Below are positions 1-10,542 of a stretch of DNA of 64,000 nucleotides, one piece after another. The position numbers and the translations under genes are program-made. Source of the stretch: Ignavibacteriales bacterium (lineage in GTDB: Bacteria; Bacteroidota; Ignavibacteria; Ignavibacteriales; Ignavibacteriaceae); contig JADJEI010000014.1 of the NCBI GenBank assembly GCA_016709155.1, positions 1 through 64,000 of the forward strand, read 5' to 3'. Within the stretch, counting starts at the first letter, position 1. Each line of letters starts with the position of its first letter. The notes beneath the pieces were generated by a model that saw only the letters and a list, made by a program, of their open reading frames with translations, searched no databases and was not told where the DNA came from.

Positions 1-2165
<2,165 letters not shown>

Positions 2166-2240
2166 TGGTGAGTCCTGATTATTTATAAATAAAATATTGA
2201 AAATAATTCTTCAGCTTTAAGTTTGAACCTGAACCTGAAC

Positions 2241-3616
2241 TTAATCTGATTTCTTTCTGAGTAAAAAATAAAACGGAACACCTGAAAAATTAATATTAAT
2301 CCCACTGAGCGTTCTCTGTATCTGAGATTAGACTATTTAGAAGAAAGACAAAAGCGAAGAAATTTAAATAGAAAAGTTGTGTGGGGATATCCCCAAACTT
2401 TGTACGGACGATTTGCATCCGGCATTTTTTACAAAGAACGATCGCACCGTAAGCGCCAAGCATATAAAACAACCATATTTGCAAAAATCACATAATCAGA
2501 AACAGTATCGAATGAACCGGAGAGCACTAACACAGCCGACCAGATTCCCTGCACGACAAGTGAAACGTGGGGGTGTATATTAAGATGAATGTCGCCGAGT
2601 CTTTTGAAAATAATTTTCCCTTGCCATAGCGAAAGGCACACGCGCTGAAGCCGTAAGCTTCCATTCAGTGCGCCGAATGTTGATATGATAACTGCAATTG
2701 AAATTATCGCACCTCGGCTGAACCAAAAGTTTTTCAATCGCACTAGCTGCAACGAGGGGGGGAATTACTCATTTCATCTATCGGAAGAATGTACAGGTAA
2801 GCTGCATTGATTAGAACGTAAGTGAACATCACAATCAAGGTTCCTGTTAGCAGCGCTTTGGGTACATTGATCTGAGGATTTTTTAATTTCACCTGAAATG
2901 AATGTAACATTGTTCCAACCGTCGTAAGCCCAGAACGCGCCAGAGAGTGCGAGTTCAATCATAATGAAAATGTTTTGTCCGTTGTTAGAGAGTTGAGAAT
3001 CAGTAACAAGATTTGCAAGATTGCCCGAGCCAAATATGAGGAGCAGTAATGCAAGTGCAACGATAGAAATGATTTTAATATAAGTTACTACGGTTTGAAC
3101 CACTCCACCAAACATCACTCCGATGTAATTTACAATTGTTAAAAATATTATGCTTAGAATTGCAACGAACTTTGGTCCTATATCATTGAAGGGAAAAATA
3201 TTTCCGACGAAGGGCATATAAAGTGAAATATCTTTAGCCAATCCGGTGCCTGGGGGGATTGAATGAAGTAACCGACGTACTCACCAAAGACATAAGCAAT
3301 TACTGCCTGACTGCCCGAATGGATAACGGCAATGACAGACCAGCCCTAAATAAATGAAAAAACTTTCCGTACATTTTTGGAAGTAAACATACTGCCCGCT
3401 GTAGATCTATCATCCCTGCGACTTCGGCGTTTGAGAGTGCGCCATAAAAGTTATTAACCCTGCGGCGACCCAAACGAGAAGCAGCAGTTCCGGCGAAAGA
3501 AGTTGACCAGCCATAGTTGCCGGCTTGCGGAAAATTCCCGAACCAATCATTGAACCGGCAACAACCATAATTGCGGCGGTGAGTGAGAGTGTTCGCTTCA
3601 AATTTGTATTTGGCAT
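2241..3616 (-). pseudogene. APC-family amino acid permease, frameshifted
   Basis: This is a basic amino-acid/polyamine-organocation permease of the inner membrane. The start ATG at 3616 gives MPNTNLKRTLSLTAAIMVVA followed by GSMIGSGIFRKPA, the classic TM1 substrate-binding loop of the APC family. Later fragments in other frames give NYIGVMFGGVVQTVVTYIK (about 3135-3080), ALSGAFWAYDGWNNVTFISG (about 2950-2890) and a C-terminal end SGVPFYFLLRKKSD with the stop at 2241. About five or six indels break the reading frame, for example near 3410, 3240, 2890 and 2755. Total length, about 459 codons, matches the family. Transport substrate cannot be told. It sits just upstream of polA on the same strand, and both share the same error density. 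Confidence 0.82.
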
Positions 3617-3692
3617 TATTCTTTTCTTTTTATTATGAAAAAAATTCTTGGGGGTTAAGATAATAGATTTATTTAAATAGTACGGAGGGTTT

Positions 3693-3732
3693 AATTGCTG
3701 CATTGTTTAATTGTTGAATTGCTGAATTGCTG
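3693..3732. repeat. 8-bp tandem repeat, left array (5 units)
   Basis: Five units of the form AATTGNTN (AATTGCTG, CATTGTTT, AATTGTTG, AATTGCTG, AATTGCTG) lie upstream of the permease. The same 8-bp family returns as thirteen units at 12109-12212, on the other side of the accessory island. Confidence 0.8.
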
Positions 3733-3779
3733 AAAGTGTGCGATGTATATTTTATAATTTTTGAAGCAGAAGAAATTTT

Positions 3780-4023
3780 GATTAGAAGGAAGGCATTTTA
3801 TGTCAGCCGGAAACCGATTTACATTCGTCGGAAGTCAATTTACTGTGATCGGATGCACATTTACATTCGTCGGGAGGAGACTTACTTTGATCTGATGGGA
3901 ATTTACATTTATTAAATGGGAATTTATTATCAACAGATGGCACTTTACTTTTGGAATTTACATTTACCGGAAGGAATTTTATCGTCGGAAGGTGTATTAC
4001 ATTGGTCGGAAATGGATTTACAG
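3780..4023. repeat. degenerate ~21-bp tandem repeat
   Basis: About eleven imperfect units with a core resembling ATTTACATTCGTCGGAAG follow one another, for example CGATTTACATTCGTCGGAAG, GCACATTTACATTCGTCGGG and GTGTATTACATTGGTCGGAA. The first units keep a strict 21-bp period, so one frame reads as seven-residue repeats such as KPIYIRR/MHIYIRR. Later units drift to about 18-24 bp. No gene is supported here, and the small open frame it creates (3727-3915) is a by-product of the repeat. Confidence 0.75.
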
Positions 4024-4076
4024 AGGGAAAAGTTTGATTTTAGTATGTTTTAAGGATTTTTGGGGGTGAAGGAGAG

Positions 4077-4215
4077 AAGGTTACACAGAGTTACGCGGAG
4101 AAGACACGGAGTTTATGGGAGAAGGGAACTCACCCCGACCCTATTCCCCAACAGGGATCTTCGACTTGGGAAGAGAGGGAGAAGGAGAATTTTGGGACGC
4201 TCTTACGGAGCTTTT
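4077..4215. repeat. cluster of dispersed intergenic repeat elements
   Basis: Three pieces stand side by side: GTTACACAGAGTTACGCGG (about 4079-4098) leading into AAGACACGGAG; a segment beginning CTCACCCCGACCCTATTCC (4131) and ending AGAGAGGGAGAAGG; and TTTTGGGACGCTCTTACGGA (about 4192-4211). I recognise the first two as common dispersed repeats of environmental bacterial genomes. A relative of the second is at 13961-14011. The stretch 3617-4341 holds repeats only; I see no gene in it. Confidence 0.6.
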
Positions 4216-4341
4216 CGGATTGGGCTGTTTTTGTTTTCGGGGGCGAAGTGGTTGCACGAAAAATAGGGGCGGACAATGATAGTGAAAGAATAATCAAAAA
4301 GATTCGATGATCTACTATAAAATAAATAAAGTAGGGTGATT

Positions 4342-4382
4342 TATAATATATCGCAACTTTATAGTTGACAATGATCTAATTG
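4342..4382 (+). promoter_or_regulatory. toxin-antitoxin promoter with palindromic operator
   Basis: A perfect TATAAT (4342-4347) is followed, where transcription should begin, by the palindrome CAACT-TTAT-AGTTG (4354-4367) and a second inverted repeat CAAT-GATCTA-ATTG (4369-4382). The toxin start is 11 nt downstream. MqsA-type antitoxins bind AACCT-N2-4-AGGTT palindromes over their own promoter, and the first palindrome has that layout (AACT-N4-AGTT). Autorepression is inferred. No clear -35 box is seen. Confidence 0.55.
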
Positions 4383-4392
4383 TTGCTTAGGT

Positions 4393-4746
4393 TTGTATGT
4401 GGATAAAGAAGATGTAATAAAATTCTTAAACGACTTTAAAGCTAAGCGGAGTGTTTTCGGGATTATTTACCGGGATGATAGGGGAAAGAATCTGCAAGCT
4501 CTTGCTGATCTTGAAATTACCGCACTACAAAGAACAGAGTTTATAGAAAAATTAGAAGTTGAAAATTACTCATCCGGACCACACAAGAATACCTTATATC
4601 CAAAACGTCCCGATTACTGGGAATTTGGTTTGAAGATAAAAGATAAAGTTGTTTATATAAAAGTAGAAATGGGCTTACCTAATACTCAGGTAATTTGTAT
4701 TTCATTTCATGCTGCAGAACATGATTTGAAATACCCATTTAAATAA
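4393..4746 (+). CDS. MqsR-like (RelE superfamily) toxin
   Basis: This 117-aa protein is probably an mRNA-cleaving toxin that acts on ribosome-associated or free mRNA. It resembles the MqsR-type toxins paired with zinc finger-HTH-Panacea antitoxins: an N-terminal helix with FLNDFKAKRSVFGI, then DDRGKNLQALADLEI, and a C-terminal beta region VYIKVEMGL-PNTQVICISFHAAEH ending in KYPFK. The start is TTG at 4393 or GTG at 4399, with only a weak AGG upstream. Only 13 bp separate it from the antitoxin gene, so the two should be co-transcribed. Family assignment rests on recalled similarity and context. Catalytic residues cannot be named with certainty. Confidence 0.6.
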   Translation: MYVDKEDVIKFLNDFKAKRSVFGIIYRDDRGKNLQALADLEITALQRTEFIEKLEVENYSSGPHKNTLYPKRPDYWEFGLKIKDKVVYIKVEMGLPNTQVICISFHAAEHDLKYPFK

Positions 4747-4759
4747 AAAGGAGTTAAAT

Positions 4760-5182
4760 ATGAAATGTGCATTCTGCGGTGCGAATGCTGTAAAGAAGCT
4801 GGAGACTGCAAAATTAATTTTAGGAAAGAAGAATTTAAAATCCACAAACAAGTTTATGAGTGTGAAAATTGCAAGGGAGCGTTTTACAAGTGATGAATTG
4901 GATGAGGTAAATATTAAACAGGTTTATAACCAATACAGAGAGAAGTACCATATACCATTTCCGGAGCAGTTAGTGAAAGCAAGGGCAGGGTATGGTTTAT
5001 CTGCCGCAAAGATGTCAGAGGTTTTGGGTTTCGGGACAAATATTTATCGCAATTATGAAAATGGCGAAATACCTAATCAAAGCAATGGTACTTTGTTAAC
5101 TATTGCAATTGAGCCAATAGAATTTTTAAAGATAATTGAAAACAAAAAGGGCTTATTCTCTAAAGATCAATTTGAAAAGTAA
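4760..5182 (+). CDS. antitoxin N-terminal part: zinc finger + HTH (MqsA-like)
   Basis: This is the N-terminal part of an MqsA-like antitoxin that should bind DNA through its HTH and neutralise the toxin. As written it has one CxxC (MKCAFC, residues 3-6) and an HTH region ARAGYGLSAAKMSEVLGFG then NYENGEIPNQSNGTLL. Residues about 21-41 do not look like the family. Reading the +1 frame between the T-runs at 4818-4821 and 4882-4885 gives RKEEFKIHKQVYECENCKGA, which restores the missing second CxxC. So a missing T and an extra T cancel out and hide a damaged zinc finger. The stop at 5180-5182 also looks artificial (see the next gene). Strong AAGGAG ribosome site at 4748. Confidence 0.7.
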   Translation: MKCAFCGANAVKKLETAKLILGKKNLKSTNKFMSVKIARERFTSDELDEVNIKQVYNQYREKYHIPFPEQLVKARAGYGLSAAKMSEVLGFGTNIYRNYENGEIPNQSNGTLLTIAIEPIEFLKIIENKKGLFSKDQFEK

Positions 5183-5212
5183 TCAAGCATATAAAACAGG
5201 TGATAAGAGCAG

Positions 5213-5758
5213 ATGATGAAGGAAATTATTTTAAAAAGAATTTTATGGAATGATAAGGAGATACCAAATGAGCTGAGCGGTTATACTTTCCCTTCATTTG
5301 AAAAGTTTGCAAATATGGTTTTGTTTTTACTAGAAAAGAATAAAAACACTTTTAAAGTGAAAATGAACAAGCTACTTTTTTATTGTGACTTTTTGCATTT
5401 CAAAAGATATGGATATTCGATTACCGGTTATAAATACCAGGCAATACAGATGGGACCCGTACCTTTTCGTTATGATGCAATTTATGATATTCTAACGCAA
5501 GAAAATATTATTGATTTTGTTATAGAAGAAATTAATAATACACCAGTTGAGAAACCGTTGGCAATAAAAGGTTTTGACGAAAAGTTATTTAAAGAAAATG
5601 AGCTAAATGTTATGACTGAAGTTTATTCAAGGTTTAAAGATGTAAGTACTGATAAATTAATTGAGATAAGTCATAACGAAAAAGGGTGGGTGGAGGAGAA
5701 TAAGAAAAAAGGAATGATAAGTTATCAGAAGTATGGTTACGAGTTAAGTATTAGTTAA
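5213..5758 (+). CDS. antitoxin C-terminal part: Panacea (SocA-like, DUF4065) domain
   Basis: The 181-aa product carries the Panacea domain found in antitoxins of many unrelated toxins: SFEKFANMVLFLLEKN, KMNKLLFYCDFLHFKRYG, then TGYKYQAIQMGPVPFRYDAI, and a C-terminal KLIEISHNEKGW. It begins 30 bp after the zinc finger-HTH frame ends. In the alternative frame the gap reads IKHIKQVIRADDEGNYFKKNF, which joins the HTH part (...DQFEK) to ...DKEIPNELSGYTF, so one G lost near 5180 and one A gained near 5250 would explain the split. I infer a single protein of about 332 aa (4760-5758): zinc finger, HTH, Panacea. Promoter control by this protein is likely. Confidence 0.72.
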   Translation: MMKEIILKRILWNDKEIPNELSGYTFPSFEKFANMVLFLLEKNKNTFKVKMNKLLFYCDFLHFKRYGYSITGYKYQAIQMGPVPFRYDAIYDILTQENIIDFVIEEINNTPVEKPLAIKGFDEKLFKENELNVMTEVYSRFKDVSTDKLIEISHNEKGWVEENKKKGMISYQKYGYELSIS

Positions 5759-5776
5759 AATAATGGAGTAATAACC

Positions 5777-5980
5777 ATGTCAAAATCAACGAAGAATAGC
5801 GGGAAACCGTGGACGGGTGAACAGAAGAGTAATTTAAAAGCATTGGCTAAAATGAATACGCCAACGCGTGTGATTGGGTTAAAGCTTGGAAGAACAGAGG
5901 AAGCTATAAGATCGAAAGCGAGTGAATTAGATATTTCGCTGAAGCCTGTTAATCAATCACCTTATAATAGGAAGAAGTAA
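5777..5980 (+). CDS. small basic SANT/Myb-like DNA-binding protein
   Basis: A 67-aa basic protein starts MSKSTKNSGKPWT and ends NQSPYNRKK. The middle, ALAKMNTPTRVIGLKLGRTEEAIRSKA, has the helix-turn-helix look of SANT/Myb-like proteins: TPTRVIGLKLGRT as turn and second helix, EEAIRSKASELDIS as recognition helix. I recall near-identical small proteins in many bacterial genomes, annotated as hypothetical or SANT-like; target and function are unknown. It lies 18 bp after the antitoxin gene with GGAG at 5765, so it may belong to that transcript. Its 3' end overlaps that of the convergent restriction gene by about 19 bp. Confidence 0.6.
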   Translation: MSKSTKNSGKPWTGEQKSNLKALAKMNTPTRVIGLKLGRTEEAIRSKASELDISLKPVNQSPYNRKK

Positions 5981-7675
5981 ATATTTTGGTCTATTAAAAA
6001 AAGGTGCGAGAACACACTTAGGGCAATGGAAAGACGGTTGTAACCTTTAATTTTCCAAACCCCATTCTTCCAAAATTTCTTTGCCATTTTTCTGATGATG
6101 GCCCAATCGTGGAGTTTTTCTTTCGCGTTATTGATTAATTGGTCGCTTAAGCTTGAAATATAATTTTTATAGTTCTTTAATATTTGTTCAACTATTTTTT
6201 CTTCTGCAGGTATTTTAATTTGAAATGCTGTTTGTCTTGAAAGCAATTCTGCAAATTCTGCTTTCACTTCGCTATCAAGTTTAAATATTACTTCACCATT
6301 TTCTGTTTTCATCTGATATAAATTAAAGAAAGCATCAGTATGTAGTCTTTTTCCATTGGTTGAATGAAACTCAAATTTTAATTCATCATAGTTTATTTTG
6401 GTACAAAAATCATCAGGAAATTTTCTTACTCCATCAGGCAAGCAATCTTCTATCACATCTTGTTTAACTTTTTCATAAGCAAACTTTACCCCTTCTTTTT
6501 GTTTTTTCTTGCGCATTTTAGGCAATTCAAGACGTTCTTTTACAAGTTCACACAAGCCTTCATAGATTTTGGGAAGATAAATTTTTGCATCAAGCCCGAG
6601 AGCTTCTAAAATTTTTTGTGTCTAATTCGTTTCTGTCTTTTTGTTTTACTCTCACTAAATATTGGTAAGATTTTTCTAGAGAATATTTTTTTATCGAGCT
6701 TCTCAACTTCAACAAGTGATGGATTTACGGTTTCGCAAAGTTCTGCTTCGTAAGTCATATTATCTAATGCACCTTCACCTAAATTTATTCTACCGTTAAT
6801 TTCAATAAACAGATACTGTAAAGTTGAATTCAAAACATATTTTGTTTTGGTTAATAGCTTTTTGTTAAATAATGTTAATTCATATAACCTATCAGCGGCT
6901 AAGTAATCATTATTAACTATTATTGGATATCTATCATTAAATGCTTTAGGCCAAAGTAAATTTGAAAATTCCTTGACTTCAATTGTCCACCAAAAAGACC
7001 TACCTTGAACAGAGGGAACATCAGACCAAAGTACATTTTCTTTTGTGCGCTGCTCTCCCCATTCAATATATTTAAGCGCGTACTTATCACCCATCTTTTA
7101 AGGATAGCTTTACTTTCATTGCAAAGAAATATTTTGTATTTAAGTTTTGAAGGATCAATTGTAATAGATTCAGATTCTCGGGGGCTCTTAATTATTTCAC
7201 GAAGATATTTTTCTTCGATAAATCCTTCCCAACCTCTTGCATTACGGCACAACACACAACCTTTTGCTTTATCTTTGCCTTCAATGATCTCAAGATAAAA
7301 GAAATCATTGATACCGGTTTTAATTCCAAATCTTACTTCAGCAATCTGTTTAAGAGGAATAAGTTTATCTTTGCATTCAGTAAGCAGTTTAAAATAAATA
7401 TCCGGGTGCGCGAAGATATTTGCCCCACTTAGCATGTTCGCCTTTGTCAAAAATTTCTTTTTCAAGAAATGATTGTTTGACTAATCTGATCCTCATCTCT
7501 TCTAAATCAAGTGAAGAGATATCTGCTGAAATATTTTCTGTTTTAGAATTGTCTTGAGCAGTTTCAACTAAGTCAACAAGCCTATCAATTGTCTGCCATC
7601 TTTTAACAGATTGTAATTTCAAATCCTGGTAAGGAATAAGCTCTGTAAATTTCTTTTTAAGTTTAACAAACTTTG
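5962..7675 (-). pseudogene. type IIG restriction enzyme, C-terminal specificity part (frameshifted)
   Basis: This continues the reading frame of the methylase-nuclease at 7676-9604. Fragments in successive frames join smoothly: NVKK|NITKFVKLKKKFTEL at an A7 run (about 7680); KYLRAP|DIYFKLLTECKDK at a C3 run (about 7410); AILKRW|GDKYALKYIEWGEQR near 7095; KRIRH|KKILEALGLDAKIYL at an A6 run (about 6615). The joined region holds LKQIAEVRFGIKTGINDFFY, the TaqI/Eco57I-like target-recognition entrance, and a helical C-terminus ending near 5962. With the N-terminal part it gives about 1,210 aa, a normal type IIG length. All four breaks are single-base homopolymer or repeat changes, so the enzyme may be intact in the cell. 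Confidence 0.78.
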
Positions 7676-9604
7676 TTATGTTTTTTTCACGTTCTTTTTA
7701 TTGCTTTCTTTTTCAAGAATAGTAACAATAGTATTTACAGCGGCATCATCAAACCAGGGCTCAGCCCAAGAAGCAATTACAGCCTTTACTTTGAAATTAT
7801 CTAAAAAGAATTCTTTGAGAACCGAACCATAAGAAACATCAAGCCAGGAATTTGAAGTGATAACTGCGAACTGTCCTTTTTCTGAAAGCAATGTAGCTGT
7901 GTGAATAAATATGTAAGTGTAAATATCTGCTTGCCCAGAAAGTTTTAGCTCAATAAATCCTTTTTCAACATAACGGTTTATTTCTTTGGTTAACTGTTCG
8001 GGTGTAAGTTTTTTTAGATGTTCTATGTTTGTTTGATTTACGTTATTAGTTTCAAAGAGTTTAGGATAAGTAAGAAAATAATCTTTTGCCAAAACTTTTG
8101 TTAGCTCAAGCTTATATCCTTTGACTTCTTTTTCTATGAGTTCTTGTCTGATGAAAGGGAAATTACCAACAATAGCATTGAACTCGGGCAGTTGAATTTT
8201 AATTTTCTTAAAGGCTTTATTTTCTGAAGGCGGCGGGAAATCGTATTCATCACCTTTATTCACTTTAAAAATATCTGTTCGTCTTACTCGTGGAAAATTT
8301 TCAAAGTTAGAAACATCCTGTCTGAATAAATTAATAGTTGCAAGTTCAGCAGGAAACTTTGCTATATCAAAACCCCAAATTCTATTAAGCAGTTCGTTAT
8401 GATTAATCTTTTTCGAAAGATACTTAAGTCTGTCATAGATTCGAATTAGGAAAGTGCCTGAGCCGCAAGTAGTGTCCGCAAAAAAAGACTTTTCGCTATC
8501 GATAACAAAACCAAGGATAAAATCCACAAGATTTTCATTTGTAAAATATTGTCCGAGTGAATGGCGTTTGTCTGGTTCGATTATCTCTTCAAATAATTCT
8601 CCGATTACATCTTCAGGTAATTCTCCGAAATGATAGACTTTCATCTCGATAAAGAAGTCTTTAAGATTTTCGTAACAGGATTTTGGAATACCGAAATTTT
8701 CTATTTCGGATTCCTCAAAAACAGCCTGCCAATCTTTTTCCTGTGCTTTGGCAAAAGCAACTCTTAAATATTTTTCGAGATCGTGTATATCGTTTGCGTA
8801 GAGATCAGGTAAATCGTCAAAGTATCTTCTGACAGTTAGATAAAAAATTATCTTCGTTATAAGATTATAAACGCTTTGACGAGCACTTAGTCTGTAATAA
8901 TCGATTGGCTCATTATATGCGATGCCCTGTTCTCTGCCGTAAGCAATTAAATTAGATCGTTTTGATTTATCTTTTGAAAGATCTGTATAATGATTTTCAA
9001 ATTGAGGAACGAGTTTGTTAACAGTTTCCCTAATGTAATTGACAAAATAAACTTTATCCGGAATGAACTTTCTGAATTTACCAGTTTGATTGAGATTTAT
9101 AATTTCATCGCAAATGCTGCTTATGTATTTCTTGATAAAAGACTGAACATCACCACGCAACCAATCATTTATATCCTTCATTACCGGTGTAGGTTCACTG
9201 GCATGGAAAACTAGATTATTGTCTTTTAGTTCATAAGCATTAAAGTTTTGAAAATCCCAGGTGAAACAATACTTAACACTGTAACTAAGGGCTTTCTTTC
9301 TAAGTGTTTCAAGATTTTCTTTGGCTGCGAATGGAGGTTTGATTTCAATGTATGAAAATGTTTGTCGTGATTCCCTATTTATCCATAAAACAATATCGCC
9401 GAAATAAGTGGTAGAATCATATTTTGCCGGTGCTTCATTGGTGGCTTTAAATGGAAATTTATTACGATTAATGTGATCATTAAACCATTCGGAAAGTTTG
9501 CTTGTTAGCTCACGTTCGTTAGTTTCGTTTTTCTTTTTGCCAATGAAATGCACTCCTGAGAATAATTCAGTGAAAGTTTTGTTGTGCAAAAATACAAAGC
9601 CCAC
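7676..9604 (-). CDS. type IIG restriction enzyme: nuclease + N6-adenine methylase
   Basis: A single-chain restriction-modification enzyme cuts and methylates DNA at one recognition site. The N-terminal nuclease shows a PD-(D/E)xK pattern: FGD70 IVLWI ... YIE87IK89PP. A helical linker follows, then the Eco57I-like methylase with SLGQYFTNENLVDFIL, SAM-binding motif I DTTCGSGTFLIR (about 374-385) and motif IV GNFPFIRQE (about 479-486), where the usual NPP[Y/F] is NFPF. TSNSWLDVSYG follows. It starts with GTG at 9604, 25 bp after the upstream DUF2188 gene, as last member of that operon. The frame ends at 7676 after an A7 run, and the specificity part follows in another frame. Confidence in family is high; the recognition site is unknown. 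Confidence 0.8.
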   Translation of the reverse strand: MGFVFLHNKTFTELFSGVHFIGKKKNETNERELTSKLSEWFNDHINRNKFPFKATNEAPAKYDSTTYFGDIVLWINRESRQTFSYIEIKPPFAAKENLETLRKKALSYSVKYCFTWDFQNFNAYELKDNNLVFHASEPTPVMKDINDWLRGDVQSFIKKYISSICDEIINLNQTGKFRKFIPDKVYFVNYIRETVNKLVPQFENHYTDLSKDKSKRSNLIAYGREQGIAYNEPIDYYRLSARQSVYNLITKIIFYLTVRRYFDDLPDLYANDIHDLEKYLRVAFAKAQEKDWQAVFEESEIENFGIPKSCYENLKDFFIEMKVYHFGELPEDVIGELFEEIIEPDKRHSLGQYFTNENLVDFILGFVIDSEKSFFADTTCGSGTFLIRIYDRLKYLSKKINHNELLNRIWGFDIAKFPAELATINLFRQDVSNFENFPRVRRTDIFKVNKGDEYDFPPPSENKAFKKIKIQLPEFNAIVGNFPFIRQELIEKEVKGYKLELTKVLAKDYFLTYPKLFETNNVNQTNIEHLKKLTPEQLTKEINRYVEKGFIELKLSGQADIYTYIFIHTATLLSEKGQFAVITSNSWLDVSYGSVLKEFFLDNFKVKAVIASWAEPWFDDAAVNTIVTILEKESNKKNVKKT

Positions 9605-9629
9605 AGTTAAATGTGAGCTTTATTGATTA

Positions 9630-9874
9630 TTAATGCTCTTTATCTTTTGGTGGGTTTGGGTCCCTGGATGCAATTGTATCTTTGCTTCTAATTTTTCCAT
9701 CAAGTCCTTTTGTGGTTAATTCACCACCTCCTTGATTTTTAAGCATCTGTCTGGCTGCATCTTCAGCGGCTTTTGTGTTGAATGCAAAGATGAAGCTTTG
9801 TCTGCGCTATTTTTTTTATTAGCCCAGTCTCCATCTTTTGTTTTGTACACAATACGATTGTTTTGTTTTGACAT
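9630..9874 (-). pseudogene. DUF2188-like small protein (one-base frameshift)
   Basis: From ATG 9874 the protein reads MSKQNNRIVYKTKDGDW, ANKKNSADKASSLHSTQK, then leaves frame. In the next frame it continues AAEDAARQMLKNQGGGELT, TKGLDGKIRSKDTI and ends KDKEH at 9630, giving about 81 aa. This is the DUF2188 plan: W-containing beta hairpin, RA/KAS-x-HxTQ, helix, then ELxxxGxDGxIxxKDS. The break is at an A4 run (T4 at 9771-9774 on the plus strand) where five A would restore it. It lies 30 bp after the TIR-like gene and 25 bp before the restriction gene. The function of DUF2188 is unknown. Confidence 0.65.
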
Positions 9875-9904
9875 AGAGCCTCCTAAATATATTTGTAATG
9901 ATTA

Positions 9905-10540
9905 TTAACTCTCAAGAGCCAATCTTTCGATTGCTTCTTTCCATTCAAACATATAATCGATCATTTCTTTGATAGTCATTGAAAAGATTTCTTTCTTGTT
10001 AAATCCTTCGTTTATTCGTTTATCATAAAAATCATCAACAAAATCTAGATATTTTTTATAAATAAATGTGTAGCCAGGTGTATGCTTTAATCCATTTTCA
10101 GAAAAAAAGTCCCTTACTCCTTTAATAAGTTTTATCGGTTCGCCATTATGGGTCTTGATGTCTGAATTAGAGATGTCTGAAAGTGCAGCTTGAAAACGAT
10201 ATTGTTCTTCTTCCAAAATTAAACACTTTTTTTGTTTATGCTGAATTGGATTAAATATACGAGCACCAATATCTAACCCAAGCTCAAATGGCATATTTAG
10301 TCTAAAATATTCTCCTTTTTTTTTTGCTTTTATTCTTGAAAGATCATGAATACTATATTTACATGAACTAATCAAATCGCATATTTTACTAAATCTTGTT
10401 TCGCCGCTATCCGATCTTTCTAAAGTAATTCTGGGAACGTATCCTAAATAGATGAGAGTAAATAGTAATGTGTGGAGTAGTGGTTCATAAGATTTATCAA
10501 ATGGACAATTAATGAATACATTTTTATTGTATGCATCCAT
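9905..10540 (-). CDS. TIR/deoxyribosyltransferase-like candidate defence effector
   Basis: The 211-aa protein begins MDAYNKNVFINCPFDKSYEP, a first beta strand and loop typical of a family I recall only as hypothetical. Then come LFTLIYLGYVPRITLERSDS, CKYSIHDLSRI (residues 60-70) and LNMPFELGLDIGARIF (81-96). The layout (strand, SxHDLS near the third strand, then FELGLxxGA with Glu86) resembles nucleoside deoxyribosyltransferase/TIR-type folds whose conserved Glu attacks an N-glycosidic bond, as in NAD-cleaving effectors. That is inference from pattern, not proven homology. The C-terminal half is helical. Its ATG lies 2 bp after the stop of the two-domain DUF2188 gene, so translation is probably coupled. 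Confidence 0.55.
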   Translation of the reverse strand: MDAYNKNVFINCPFDKSYEPLLHTLLFTLIYLGYVPRITLERSDSGETRFSKICDLISSCKYSIHDLSRIKAKKKGEYFRLNMPFELGLDIGARIFNPIQHKQKKCLILEEEQYRFQAALSDISNSDIKTHNGEPIKLIKGVRDFFSENGLKHTPGYTFIYKKYLDFVDDFYDKRINEGFNKKEIFSMTIKEMIDYMFEWKEAIERLALES

Positions 10541-10542
10541 TA

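Noticed and set aside
2377..2583. Plus-strand open frame opposite the permease
   Set aside because: It is antisense to the permease coding sequence, with no family match.
3727..3915. Open frame with seven-residue repeats
   Set aside because: It follows from the 21-bp DNA repeat. There is no ribosome site and no conserved domain.
3780..4023. CRISPR array
   Set aside because: Units are contiguous and degenerate, with no unique spacers, and no cas genes are nearby.
4060..4266. Basic 68-aa open frame
   Set aside because: It covers only dispersed intergenic repeats.
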